A stretch of 24,560 bases of DNA from DASUZB01 sp035535495 (GTDB taxonomy: Bacteria; Actinomycetota; CALGFH01), in contig DATLQA010000179.1 of the NCBI GenBank assembly GCA_035535495.1, forward strand, positions 1 through 24,560. Reading direction: 5' to 3'. Under the pieces are notes generated by a model, which worked only from the letters and a program-made list of their open reading frames with translations, was not told the origin of the DNA and ran no database searches. Positions within the stretch are counted from its first letter, which is position 1. Each line of letters opens with the position of its first letter. A program made the position numbers and the translations under genes. Of this stretch, positions 7,260 through 14,272 are shown in pieces.

Positions 7260-7475
7260 ATGACCGAGACGACGACGACCGCGCTGGCGAGCCCGGACCC
7301 ACGGGTCGGGCTGCGAGCGGTGGCGGCACTACGCCAGCTCCTCGAGCAGCTCGAGGCCCTCCAGGTGGACAACGCCAGGGCCAAGGGCTGGTCGTGGCAG
7401 GAGATCGCCGAGATCCTCGGCGTCTCCAGGCAGGCGGTGCACAAGAAGCACGCCGCCCGGCTGCGCGGCCGCTGA
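7260..7475 (+). CDS. small helix-turn-helix DNA-binding protein
   Basis: A 71-residue protein. Residues ~16-40 form a Leu-rich helix (LRQLLEQLEALQVDNARAKG) that could mediate dimerisation, and residues ~45-66 are a compact HTH (WSWQEIAEILGVSRQAVHKK) of the sigma-region-4/homeodomain-like type, with SRQAVHKK as recognition helix. No effector domain is present. The start is the ATG at the edge of the palindrome, since a consensus promoter places the transcript start there. It precedes a stand-alone Clp-N protein by 16 nt; HTH plus Clp-N pairs of this kind are familiar from actinobacterial genomes. I infer an autoregulator of this two-gene operon. The signal it answers to is unknown. Confidence 0.85.
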   Translation: MTETTTTALASPDPRVGLRAVAALRQLLEQLEALQVDNARAKGWSWQEIAEILGVSRQAVHKKHAARLRGR

Positions 7476-7491
7476 CCCAGGAGGGCATGGC

Positions 7492-8052
7492 ATGTTCGAG
7501 CGCTTCACCAAGCCGGCCAGGGGGGTCGTGGTCGCGGCGCAGAGCGCCGCGCGGCGGCTGGGCGACGACCACATGGGCGACGAGCACCTGCTGCTCGGCC
7601 TGCTGGCCGGCGGCGCCAAGGGTGGGGGAGTGGCCGCCAAGGTCCTGGCCGGCCTGGACGTCACCACCGAGGCGGTCGAGCGCGAGCTGGCCGCCAGGCG
7701 CCCGCCGGCGGGTCGGCTCGGCCCGGCCGACGCCGAAGCGCTGCAGACGGTCGGCATCGACCTCGACGCGATCCGCCGCAGGGTCGAGGAGACCTTCGGC
7801 ACCGGCGCGCTCGAGCGGGTGAGCCGCCGCCGCAGGGGCCACCTGCCGTTCGAGAAGGCGGCCAAGCGCGCCCTGGAGGGCGCCGTCAGGGAGGCGGTCG
7901 CCCTCGGCGACCGGCACATCGGCTCGGAGCACATCCTGCTCGGGCTGCTGCGGCAGCCCGATGGGTCCGCCGTCGCCATCCTGCGGGCGCTGGGCGCCAG
8001 CCGTGAGGACGTCCGCGACCGGGTGCTCGCCGAGCTGCCCGAAGCCTCCTAG
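7492..8052 (+). CDS. stand-alone double Clp N-terminal domain protein
   Basis: This 186-residue protein contains two Clp-N repeats like the N-terminal domain of ClpC/ClpA, but no AAA+ ATPase. The first spans about 1-55 (MFERFTKPARGVV, MGDEHLLLGLLAG) and the second about 110-183 (FEKAAKRALEGAVREA, IGSEHILLGLLRQPDG). The family domain binds adaptors or substrates, including phospho-arginine-marked proteins in ClpC. A free copy could act as adaptor, decoy or substrate collector for the Clp machinery; this is inference. AGGAGGG 6 nt upstream fixes ATG 7492. It is the second gene of the palindrome-controlled operon. The linker (~56-108) is charged and Arg-rich. Confidence 0.88.
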   Translation: MFERFTKPARGVVVAAQSAARRLGDDHMGDEHLLLGLLAGGAKGGGVAAKVLAGLDVTTEAVERELAARRPPAGRLGPADAEALQTVGIDLDAIRRRVEETFGTGALERVSRRRRGHLPFEKAAKRALEGAVREAVALGDRHIGSEHILLGLLRQPDGSAVAILRALGASREDVRDRVLAELPEAS

Positions 8053-8429
8053 CCCGCCCAGGGAGCTCTCAAGTCCGATAATCCATGCACATCTAAGACA
8101 CCAGGACCCGGCGCACCCTCGCACGATCCCACCGGCACGGCCAGAACGGCCGGCGGGAGCGACGCCGGCTCCGGCTCGCGTGAACGCCCGTCGGCGCGGA
8201 CGGCGTCCTGGCCGGATGCTATGGTCTGGCCGGCGACGCCTCGCGCCTGACTCCCTGACCGGGCGACCACGCCGCCCGGCGGGCGGGAGCGAAGGGGGCG
8301 CGTGTCCTCGAGGCGGCCAGGCACGGTTGGTGCCCGGCGCTCGCCTTGGCGCGTGTCGACCTTCCTCGCCAGGGCGGAGGGTCCGCGGGAGCGTGGGACC
8401 CGCGGGCCGTCCGCCGCGAGGAGCGCGAC
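8053..8429 (+). other. 377-nt intergenic region with possible extended -10 promoter
   Basis: No convincing ORF or RNA gene was found on either strand. The first 50 nt are relatively AT-rich. TG-C-TATGGT at 8217-8225 is an extended -10 with no clear -35. If used, the BtrH-like gene would have a leader of about 200 nt, very GC-rich and able to form hairpins such as GCCCGGCGGGC near 8274-8284. No known riboswitch pattern was recognised. Confidence 0.35.
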
Positions 8430-9749
8430 ATGACCAAGCAGAACAGCCTCAAGCGCCTCGTGCGGGCGCGGATGGCGGCCACCGGGCAGAGCTACACCAC
8501 CGCCCGCCGCGTCGTCCTTTCCCAGCTCTCCGGCGAGCGCTTCGGTGGGGTCGTCGCCGACGGCTACCTGCACCTGCCAGGCGTCCACCCCGAGTGCGCC
8601 GCCCTGCGCGTGCTGCTGGCCAACTCCGGGGTCCTCGCCCCCCACACCGGCGAGCCGCCCAGCGAGCCCCTGGTCTTCGGGATCGCCGGCGGCGCTGGCG
8701 CCGGCGCCATGGCCTTCCGCTACGAGCGCGAGGACGTGAGCAGCTTCTACGTCACCGGCTGGAACCCCTTCCAGTCCAGCGCCCAGGCTGCGTGCGAACG
8801 CCTCGGCATGGGCCCGACGGTAAGCGAGACCACCGGGGCGCGCACCGCCGCCGCCCGGCTCGGCGAGCTGCTGGCTGAGGGCGTGCCGGCGATGGCCTGG
8901 GTCGACCTGGCCGAGCTCGGCTACGCCGCCCTGCCGCCGCTGTACAGCGGCGGCAGCTACCACACCGTGGTGGTCTACCGCTACGACCCCCAGGGCGGCA
9001 CCGCCCTGCTCGGCGACCGTGCCCGCGGGCCGGTCGAGGTGCCGGCCGAGCGGCTCGCGGCCGCCCGCGCGCGCATCCGTAAGCAGCGCAACCGGCTGCT
9101 CAGCCTCGGCAGCACCGAATTGGTCGTCAACGTCCCCGGCGCGGTCAGGGCCGGCCTGCGCGCCGCCGCCGACGGACCGGCCAGCCCGCCGACCAGCGCG
9201 ATGACCCTGGAGGGGGTGCGCGCCTGGGCCGCGCGTCTCCACGGCACCGCGGCGAAGGACGGCTGGCCGCGGATGTTCCCGCCAGGCAGGCACCTGTGGG
9301 GGGCGCTCCGCGCCGTCTACGAGTTCGTCGAGCACTGGGGCTCGGGCGGCGGCCTGATGCGCCCGATGCACGCCGAGTTCCTGCGCGAGGCGGCGGTGCT
9401 GCTCGGCGACCGCCGCCTCGACGGCGTGGCCGGCCGCTACGACGCCCTCGGCGAGGCCTGGCGGGCGCTGGCGGTGGCGGCGCTGCCAGGCGAGGTGCCG
9501 CTGTTCGCCGAGACCCGGGCGCTGCTGGACCGCCGCGATGCGGCGTTCGCCGCCGAGGGCGCCGGCGCCACCGCCGAGCTGCGCGGCATCTGGGCCCGCC
9601 TCGACGTCCTGGCCGAGCAGGCGGACGCCGGGTTCCCGCTCGACACCGCCGCCGTCGACGAGCTGCTCCGCGGCCTCAAGGCCCGCCTGGACGCCCTCTA
9701 CGAGGACGAGGTCGCGGCCAGGGACGAGCTGCGCGCCATCCTCGGCTGA
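8430..9749 (+). CDS. BtrH-like (BtrH_N / DUF4872) acyltransferase or peptidase-fold protein
   Basis: A 439-residue protein whose residues ~40-200 match the BtrH N-terminal domain, followed by a DUF4872-type helical C-terminal half. BtrH of butirosin biosynthesis transfers a gamma-Glu-aminobutyryl group from a carrier protein to an amine. A likely Cys-His-Asp triad is visible: C56 in HPECAALRVLL, H178 in GSYHTVVVYRY and D196 in ALLGDRA. LVFGIAGGAGAGAMAFRYE (81-99) is the Gly-rich strand region of this family. Residues 7-30 form an extra N-terminal module, with the pattern RARMxxTGxxYTTARR. The ATG at 8430 has GAGGAG upstream. It precedes three amide ligases by 189 nt on the same strand, which supports a shared pathway. 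No carrier protein is seen in the window, so the acyl donor is unknown. Confidence 0.82.
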   Translation: MTKQNSLKRLVRARMAATGQSYTTARRVVLSQLSGERFGGVVADGYLHLPGVHPECAALRVLLANSGVLAPHTGEPPSEPLVFGIAGGAGAGAMAFRYEREDVSSFYVTGWNPFQSSAQAACERLGMGPTVSETTGARTAAARLGELLAEGVPAMAWVDLAELGYAALPPLYSGGSYHTVVVYRYDPQGGTALLGDRARGPVEVPAERLAAARARIRKQRNRLLSLGSTELVVNVPGAVRAGLRAAADGPASPPTSAMTLEGVRAWAARLHGTAAKDGWPRMFPPGRHLWGALRAVYEFVEHWGSGGGLMRPMHAEFLREAAVLLGDRRLDGVAGRYDALGEAWRALAVAALPGEVPLFAETRALLDRRDAAFAAEGAGATAELRGIWARLDVLAEQADAGFPLDTAAVDELLRGLKARLDALYEDEVAARDELRAILG

Positions 9750-9780
9750 GCACCGGTCGTTTCCGCGCATCCGCCGGCAT

Positions 9781-9900
9781 ATGCTAATGAGGTTGGTTTG
9801 GTGCGGTGACGTCCCTGAACTGGGAGGAGATGCGGCGGGCGCGGCGGAGGAGGGACATGCGACGCGGTTTGACCGGGTATTGCAGGGTGTAGCGCCATGA
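9781..9900 (+). CDS. possible 39-residue small ORF upstream of the ligase operon
   Basis: ATG 9781 opens a peptide starting MLMRLVWCGDVPELGG, then an acidic/Ala-rich middle and RFDRVLQGVAP at the end. It stops at TGA 9898-9900, which overlaps an ATG (9897) that opens another mini ORF. About 60% of codons end in G or C, far below neighbouring genes, and no SD precedes it. A TATGCT -10-like box overlaps its start. It may be a leader or a precursor peptide, or simply promoter and 5' UTR sequence. I do not recognise it. Confidence 0.25.
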   Translation: MLMRLVWCGDVPELGGDAAGAAEEGHATRFDRVLQGVAP

Positions 9901-9938
9901 CCGCGGCCCTACCGACCCGAAAACCGGAGAGGAGCTGA
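9897..9938 (+). CDS. possible 13-codon leader ORF abutting the ATP-grasp start
   Basis: ATG 9897 reads MTAALPTRKPERS and stops at TGA 9936-9938. The GTG start of the ATP-grasp gene follows with no gap and in the same frame. The TGA therefore marks the upstream limit of the ATP-grasp frame. The SD GGAGAGGAG (9926-9934), which serves the ATP-grasp gene, lies inside this mini ORF. Translation of it is unproven. Confidence 0.25.
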   Translation: MTAALPTRKPERS

Positions 9939-10886
9939 GTGGCCGGCATGTCGAAGGTCGTAGGCCTGCTCGTCGGGATCGAGAACACCTTTCCGCTGCC
10001 GTTCCTCGACGTCGTCAACGAGAAGGGCAAGCAGGACGGCATCCGCGCCGAGATGTGCGCGCTCGGCGGTGCCGCCGAGCTCGAGGAGCCGCCCCGTTAC
10101 GCGGTGATCGTGGACCGCATCTCCCACGAGGTCCCGTTCTACCGGGCCTATCTGAAGAGCGCGGCCCTGCTCGGCACGGCGGTGATCAACGACCCGTTCT
10201 GGTGGGAGGCGGACGAGAAGTTCTTCGAGTGCACCCTCGCCCGCAAGCTGGGCGTGGCCGTGCCCCGGACGATCGTGCTTCCCAACAAGGAGTACACCCC
10301 CTACATCGACCCCTCCCGCAGCCTGCGCAACCTCTCCTACCCGCTCGACTGGGAGGGGTTCGTCCACCACACCGGCCTGCCCGCGGTCCTCAAGCCCAAC
10401 ACCGGCGGCGGCTGGCGTGACGTCTACGTGGTCCACACCGTGGAGGAGCTGATCCACGCCTACGACCAGACCGGCCAGAAGACGATGATCCTGCAGCAGT
10501 TCATCGACTGGGACGACTACGTCCGCTGCATCGTCATCGGCGACGACGTGCTGCCGTTCCGCTACGACCCCCGGCGGCCGTTCTTCGACCGCTACATCAC
10601 CGACCGCCCGCCAGAGGGCGACCTGCGGGAACGCGCCATCGCCGACTGCCGCAAGCTCACCCAGGCGCTCGGCTACGACATGGACACGGTGGAGTTCGCG
10701 GTCAAGGACGGCGTGCTGTACGCGATCGACTTCCTCAACCCGGCGCCGGACTTCGACAACTTCTCCATCAAGGACGAGGGCTTCGACTGGGTGCTGCACC
10801 ACATGAGCGAGCTGGTGCTGCGCTACGCCAAGGGCGAGGCGGCCCCGCCGTGGCGGGGAGCGTACCGGTGGTGGCGGTACGTATGA
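9939..10886 (+). CDS. RimK-like ATP-grasp carboxylate-amine ligase
   Basis: A 315-residue ATP-grasp enzyme, a family that activates a carboxylate as acyl phosphate and joins it to an amine. Visible elements in order: an N-terminal pre-ATP-grasp domain (1-~95), K152 with a Gly-rich loop in LKPNTGGGWRDVY (ATP-binding), MILQQFIDWDDYVRCIVIG (182-201, the usual E/D strand), and the metal-binding end DTVEFAVKDGVLYAIDFLNPAPD (249-271, where DFLNP stands for the ExN motif). GTG 9939 is chosen because GGAGAGGAG lies 4 nt upstream and a TGA immediately precedes it; ATG 9948 is an alternative. The stop overlaps the next start (ATGA). Coupling to a second ATP-grasp and a GCS2 ligase implies assembly of one multi-amide compound. 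Substrates are unknown. Confidence 0.88.
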   Translation: MAGMSKVVGLLVGIENTFPLPFLDVVNEKGKQDGIRAEMCALGGAAELEEPPRYAVIVDRISHEVPFYRAYLKSAALLGTAVINDPFWWEADEKFFECTLARKLGVAVPRTIVLPNKEYTPYIDPSRSLRNLSYPLDWEGFVHHTGLPAVLKPNTGGGWRDVYVVHTVEELIHAYDQTGQKTMILQQFIDWDDYVRCIVIGDDVLPFRYDPRRPFFDRYITDRPPEGDLRERAIADCRKLTQALGYDMDTVEFAVKDGVLYAIDFLNPAPDFDNFSIKDEGFDWVLHHMSELVLRYAKGEAAPPWRGAYRWWRYV

Positions 10887-12235
10887 GCGACGACCCGATC
10901 GCCGCCTGGCACGACCTCCTCCTGACCGACGCGGCCCTCGCCGAGGAGAGCTGCGCGGCGCTCACCGAGGGGCAGCGCGAGCGCAGCCTGTTCTTCGGCG
11001 AGCACCCACTGTCGGTCTCGCTCCGCCCGCAGCTGGTGACCAGGGAGCGCTACCAGCGGGCGGTGGCCGCCGCCGAGGCCGTGCACGGCGCGCTCGGCGC
11101 GCTGGAGAAGGCGCTGCTCGGCGACGCCGACCTCCGGGCCGAGCTGGACCTCGCCCCCGGCGAGGAGTCGCTCGCCATGGCCGAGCCCGGCTTCGGCTCC
11201 TCGTCGTCGTCGAGCCGGCTGGACAGCTTCTTCGCCGACGAGGTCCGCTACGTCGAGTACAACGCCGAGTCGCCGGCCGGCATGGCCTACACCGACGTGC
11301 TCGCCGAGGTGTTCGAGTCCATGCCGGTGATGCGGAGGTTCCGCGAGCGCTGGCGCCTGACCCCGCTGCATGTGCGGGACCAGCAGCTCGGCTGCATGCT
11401 GCGGGCGTTCGACGAGTGGCGCGGCGGCCGCTCCGACGCGCCGGTGATGGCGATCGTCGACTGGCCCGGCCTGCCGACCCTGACCGAGTTCGAGATGTTC
11501 CGCGTCTTCTTCGAGTCGCACGGCGTGCGGACCCACATCTGCGACCCGGCCGGGCTGGAGTTCAGCGACGGCGTCCTGCGGGCCGACGGCGACCCGGTCA
11601 ACCTGGTCTACCGCCGGGTGCTCACCAGCGAGCTGCTGGCCACCGAGGACGAGGCCCACCACGCCCTCCGCGACGCCTACCTGGCCGGCGCCGCCTGCGT
11701 GGTCAACAGCTTCCGGGCCAAACTGCTGCACAAGAAGATGAGCCTGGCGCTGCTCTCCGACGAGCGCTACGCATCGCTCTACACCCCGGCGCAGCAGGAG
11801 GCGATCGGGCGGCACGTGCCCTGGACCCGCAAGGTCAGCGAGGGCCCCACCACCAGGCACGGCCAGCCGATCGACGACCTCGCCGCCTACATCTCCCGGC
11901 GGCCCCGCGAGCTGGTGCTCAAGCCCAACGACGAGTACGGCGGCAAGGGCGTGGTGCTCGGCTGGACGGTCGACGTGCACGAGTGGGAGCAGGCGGTGGC
12001 GGTCGCCCTGACCCAGTCCTACGTCGTCCAGGAGGCCGTGCCGGTGCCTCGCGAGCCGTTCCCGGTTGCGCTGGACGGCCTCAAGCTGCTCGAGTTCTCC
12101 GTGGACATGGACCCCTACCTGTTCGACGGCCACGTGGCAGGGACGCTCACCCGCCTGTCGTCGTCGGCGCTGCTGAACGTCACCGCGGGCGCTGGGAGCG
12201 TGGTGCCCGCCTACGTGGTGGAGGGACCGGCGTGA
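10883..12235 (+). CDS. second ATP-grasp ligase, COG2308 / glutathionylspermidine-synthase type
   Basis: A 450-residue protein. YVEYNAESPAGMAYTDVL (123-140) corresponds to the E-x-N...P-x-G metal-binding segment, which in circularly permuted ATP-grasps lies before the ATP-binding part. The ATP lysine and Gly-rich loop come late, in LVLKPNDEYGGKGVVLGW (344-361), and YVVQEAVPVP (380-389) follows. NLVYRRVLTSELL (240-252) supplies a family-typical Arg. This order argues for the COG2308-like permuted group. The start is ATG 10883, overlapping the preceding stop by 4 nt; a 33-nt longer in-frame start is less likely. The stop overlaps the following GTG. A run of six Ser (106-111) sits in a probable loop. 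Function: ATP-dependent amide bond formation, substrate unknown. Confidence 0.85.
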   Translation: MSDDPIAAWHDLLLTDAALAEESCAALTEGQRERSLFFGEHPLSVSLRPQLVTRERYQRAVAAAEAVHGALGALEKALLGDADLRAELDLAPGEESLAMAEPGFGSSSSSSRLDSFFADEVRYVEYNAESPAGMAYTDVLAEVFESMPVMRRFRERWRLTPLHVRDQQLGCMLRAFDEWRGGRSDAPVMAIVDWPGLPTLTEFEMFRVFFESHGVRTHICDPAGLEFSDGVLRADGDPVNLVYRRVLTSELLATEDEAHHALRDAYLAGAACVVNSFRAKLLHKKMSLALLSDERYASLYTPAQQEAIGRHVPWTRKVSEGPTTRHGQPIDDLAAYISRRPRELVLKPNDEYGGKGVVLGWTVDVHEWEQAVAVALTQSYVVQEAVPVPREPFPVALDGLKLLEFSVDMDPYLFDGHVAGTLTRLSSSALLNVTAGAGSVVPAYVVEGPA

Positions 12236-13344
12236 CCGAGGAGCGCCTGACCATCGGGATCGAAGAGGAGTTCCAGATCGTCGACCAGAGCGGCGAGTTG
12301 CGAGCCCACATCGACACCCTGATGGCCGCCGCCAAGCCCATGCTCGGCGAGGACGTCAAGGCGGAGATGCTGCAGTCGGTGGTGGAGGTCGGCACCAAGA
12401 TCTGCCAGAACATCGACGAGGCCCGCGCCGAGATCGTGCGCCTGCGCGGCGCCCTGGCCGGCCTGCTCAACCCGGACGGGCTGCGGATCATCTCGGCCGG
12501 CACGCACCCGTTCTCGCACTGGCAGGACCAGCGCATCACCGAGCTGGAGCGCTACAAGATCCTCGAGGACGAGATGCAGGACGTCGTCCGCGAGCTGCTC
12601 ATCTTCGGGATGCACGTGCACGTCGGCATCGCCGACCGGGAGTCGCGCATCGAGGTGATGAACGAGGCCCGCTACTTCCTGCCACACCTGCTCGCGCTCT
12701 CCACCTCCAGCCCGTTCTGGGTGCGGCGCAAGACCGGCCTGAAGTCCTACCGCAGCGTGATCTGGTCCCGCTTCCCGCGCACCGGGATCCCGCCCGACTT
12801 CGGCTCCTGGGACGACTTCGCCAACCACGTGGAGCTGCTGGTCAAGACGAACTGCATCGACAACGGCAAGAAGATCTGGTGGGACCTGCGGCCCCACTGG
12901 CAGTACCCGACCATCGAGTTCCGCATCTGCGACGCGATGACCAGGGTGGACGAGGTCATCTGCATGGCCGCCCTGATCCAGGCGATCTGCGCCAAGCTGC
13001 TGCGGCTGCGCGTGCAGAACCTCGGCTTCCGCAAGTACCTGCCCACCCTGGTGGCCGAGAACAAGTGGCGGGCGATGCGCCACGGCATCGACGGCAAGCT
13101 GATCGACTTCGGCAAGCTGGCCGAGGTGCCCATGCGCCAGCTCGCCGTGGAGCTGCTGGAGTTCGTCGACGACGTGGTCGACGACCTCGGCTCCCGCCAG
13201 GCGGTCGAATACGTCCACACCATCCTGCGCGAGGGCACCAGCGCCGACCGCCAGCTCGCCGTCTACGAACGCACCGGCGACCTCAACGCCGTGGTCGAAT
13301 ATCTCACCGACGAAACCGCCGCGGGGGTCCCGATCGGCCGGTGA
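12232..13344 (+). CDS. YbdK/GCS2-family carboxylate-amine ligase
   Basis: At 370 residues it has the usual length of the YbdK branch of glutamate-cysteine ligase family 2. Signatures include GIEEEF (9-14, metal-binding), AGTHPF (89-94), GMHVHVG (126-132) and WWDLRPHWQYPTIEFRICD (216-234). YbdK enzymes show weak gamma-glutamyl-cysteine ligase activity; many relatives belong to uncharacterised biosynthetic operons. The GTG start overlaps the preceding stop by 4 nt (GTGA), making this the third translationally coupled ligase in the row. Its last 41 bases overlap, antisense, the 3' end of a small leftward gene. No terminator is seen between the converging genes. The likely role is adding an amino acid (glutamate is the family precedent) to the same product. 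Confidence 0.92.
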   Translation: MTEERLTIGIEEEFQIVDQSGELRAHIDTLMAAAKPMLGEDVKAEMLQSVVEVGTKICQNIDEARAEIVRLRGALAGLLNPDGLRIISAGTHPFSHWQDQRITELERYKILEDEMQDVVRELLIFGMHVHVGIADRESRIEVMNEARYFLPHLLALSTSSPFWVRRKTGLKSYRSVIWSRFPRTGIPPDFGSWDDFANHVELLVKTNCIDNGKKIWWDLRPHWQYPTIEFRICDAMTRVDEVICMAALIQAICAKLLRLRVQNLGFRKYLPTLVAENKWRAMRHGIDGKLIDFGKLAEVPMRQLAVELLEFVDDVVDDLGSRQAVEYVHTILREGTSADRQLAVYERTGDLNAVVEYLTDETAAGVPIGR

Positions 13345-13522
13345 CCAGCACCACCGCAACGCGGAAGCCGGCCCGCTGGAGGGTGTCGCGGGCCAGGTCG
13401 GCCTCCTGCCCGGCCACCCTTGGGACGGTCACCTCCATGAACACCCGGTCGAACCCGGCCCGTCCGGCGGCGACCGCCACGGCGATGACGGCCACGGCGA
13501 CCAGGATCGCGATGATCGGCAA
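13304..13522 (-). CDS. small membrane protein with partial PASTA-like domain
   Basis: A 72-codon frame. Residues 2-22 are a strongly hydrophobic helix (PIIAILVAVAVIAVAVA). Residues ~31-64 (VTVPRVAGQEADLARDTLQ onward) match the first half of a PASTA domain: V-x-V-P-x-V-x-G, an Ala-rich helix, then a GF-V-V-V strand. A full PASTA domain (~65 residues) would be longer, and an Arg-rich tail ends the protein. The start is uncertain: TTG 13522 lies 9 nt after the esterase stop, in the same frame and with no SD. Internal GTG codons or ATG 13435 (PASTA part only) are alternatives. It may be translated by coupling to, or read-through of, the esterase TGA. Its 3' end overlaps the GCS2 gene by 41 nt. 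Confidence 0.5.
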   Translation of the reverse strand: MPIIAILVAVAVIAVAVAAGRAGFDRVFMEVTVPRVAGQEADLARDTLQRAGFRVAVVLVTGRSGPPRRFRR

Positions 13523-13531
13523 CCGCCGGGC

Positions 13532-14272
13532 TCAGCAGAAGCGTGGCAGGTGGTAGGCGAACTGGTTGCGCCAGGAGGGCCAGTCGTGGGGGACGTCGTA
13601 GCCCCAAAGGTCGAGTTCGTGGCGGATGCCCTTGGAGGCGAGCACGCCGGCGAAGCGCCTGGTGCTCTCGAGCGCGCCGGTGGTGTCCTCCCACTGGCCC
13701 TGGCCGCAGACCAGCACCAGGCTGACCCGGCGGCGGAGCCAGTCGAGGTGGTCGCCGTCGGTGTGGCGCATGTAGTCCATGGGGTTGTTGAAGTAGACCT
13801 GGTCGCCGCGCTCCCAGCCGCCGCCGACCACGCTGACGTCGTAGACCCCGCTCATGCACAGCGCGAGGGAGAACAGGTCGGCGCGTTTCAGGGCGAAATT
13901 GGCGGCGTGGTAGGCGCCGAAGCTGCAGCCGGCGAGCATCGTCTCGGTCTGGCCGTCGCAGTCCTCGAAGACGCGCGGCATGACCTGGTTGAGGATCCAG
14001 TCCTCGTAGAGGCCGTGCTGGCGCGCCCTGGCCTCCAACGACAGGCTGCCGTTGCGCCAGCTGTGCGCGTCGTAGCTGTCGACGCAGTAGAGCTTGACCC
14101 GGCCCTGGTCGATCAGCCCGCTGACGTCGGCGACCATGCCGCGGTCCTCGAAGTCCGAGCAGTGGCCGGCGTCGGAGGGGAACACCAGCATCGGGCGGCC
14201 GTAGTGCCCGTAGGCGATCACCCCGGCCGCCCCGATCGACGGCGAGTCGACCGACCAGTAGTCGCGTCTCAT
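13532..14272 (-). CDS. alpha/beta-hydrolase esterase (esterase D-like)
   Basis: A 246-residue alpha/beta hydrolase of the putative-esterase family that includes esterase D and Fes-like enzymes. The nucleophile is S117 in AGCSFGAYHAANFAL (GxSxG), a His likely to complete the triad is H229 in YDVPHDWPSW, and acidic residues follow LVLVCGQGQWED (185-196). No signal peptide is seen, so it should be cytosolic. AAGGAG 8 nt before ATG 14272 supports the start. That ATG overlaps the stop of the larger esterase gene upstream (ATGA), so the two are translated together. The pair converges on the ligase operon. I infer hydrolysis or transfer of an ester, thioester or amide made by that pathway. An in-frame TM/PASTA-like frame lies beyond its TGA. 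Confidence 0.88.
   Translation of the reverse strand: MRRDYWSVDSPSIGAAGVIAYGHYGRPMLVFPSDAGHCSDFEDRGMVADVSGLIDQGRVKLYCVDSYDAHSWRNGSLSLEARARQHGLYEDWILNQVMPRVFEDCDGQTETMLAGCSFGAYHAANFALKRADLFSLALCMSGVYDVSVVGGGWERGDQVYFNNPMDYMRHTDGDHLDWLRRRVSLVLVCGQGQWEDTTGALESTRRFAGVLASKGIRHELDLWGYDVPHDWPSWRNQFAYHLPRFC

Noticed and set aside
9830..9892. 20-codon Arg-rich ORF starting at the GGGAGGAG-ATG inside the pre-ATP-grasp gap
   Set aside because: The SD touches the ATG with no spacing, and the peptide is a run of Arg codons from GC-rich sequence.
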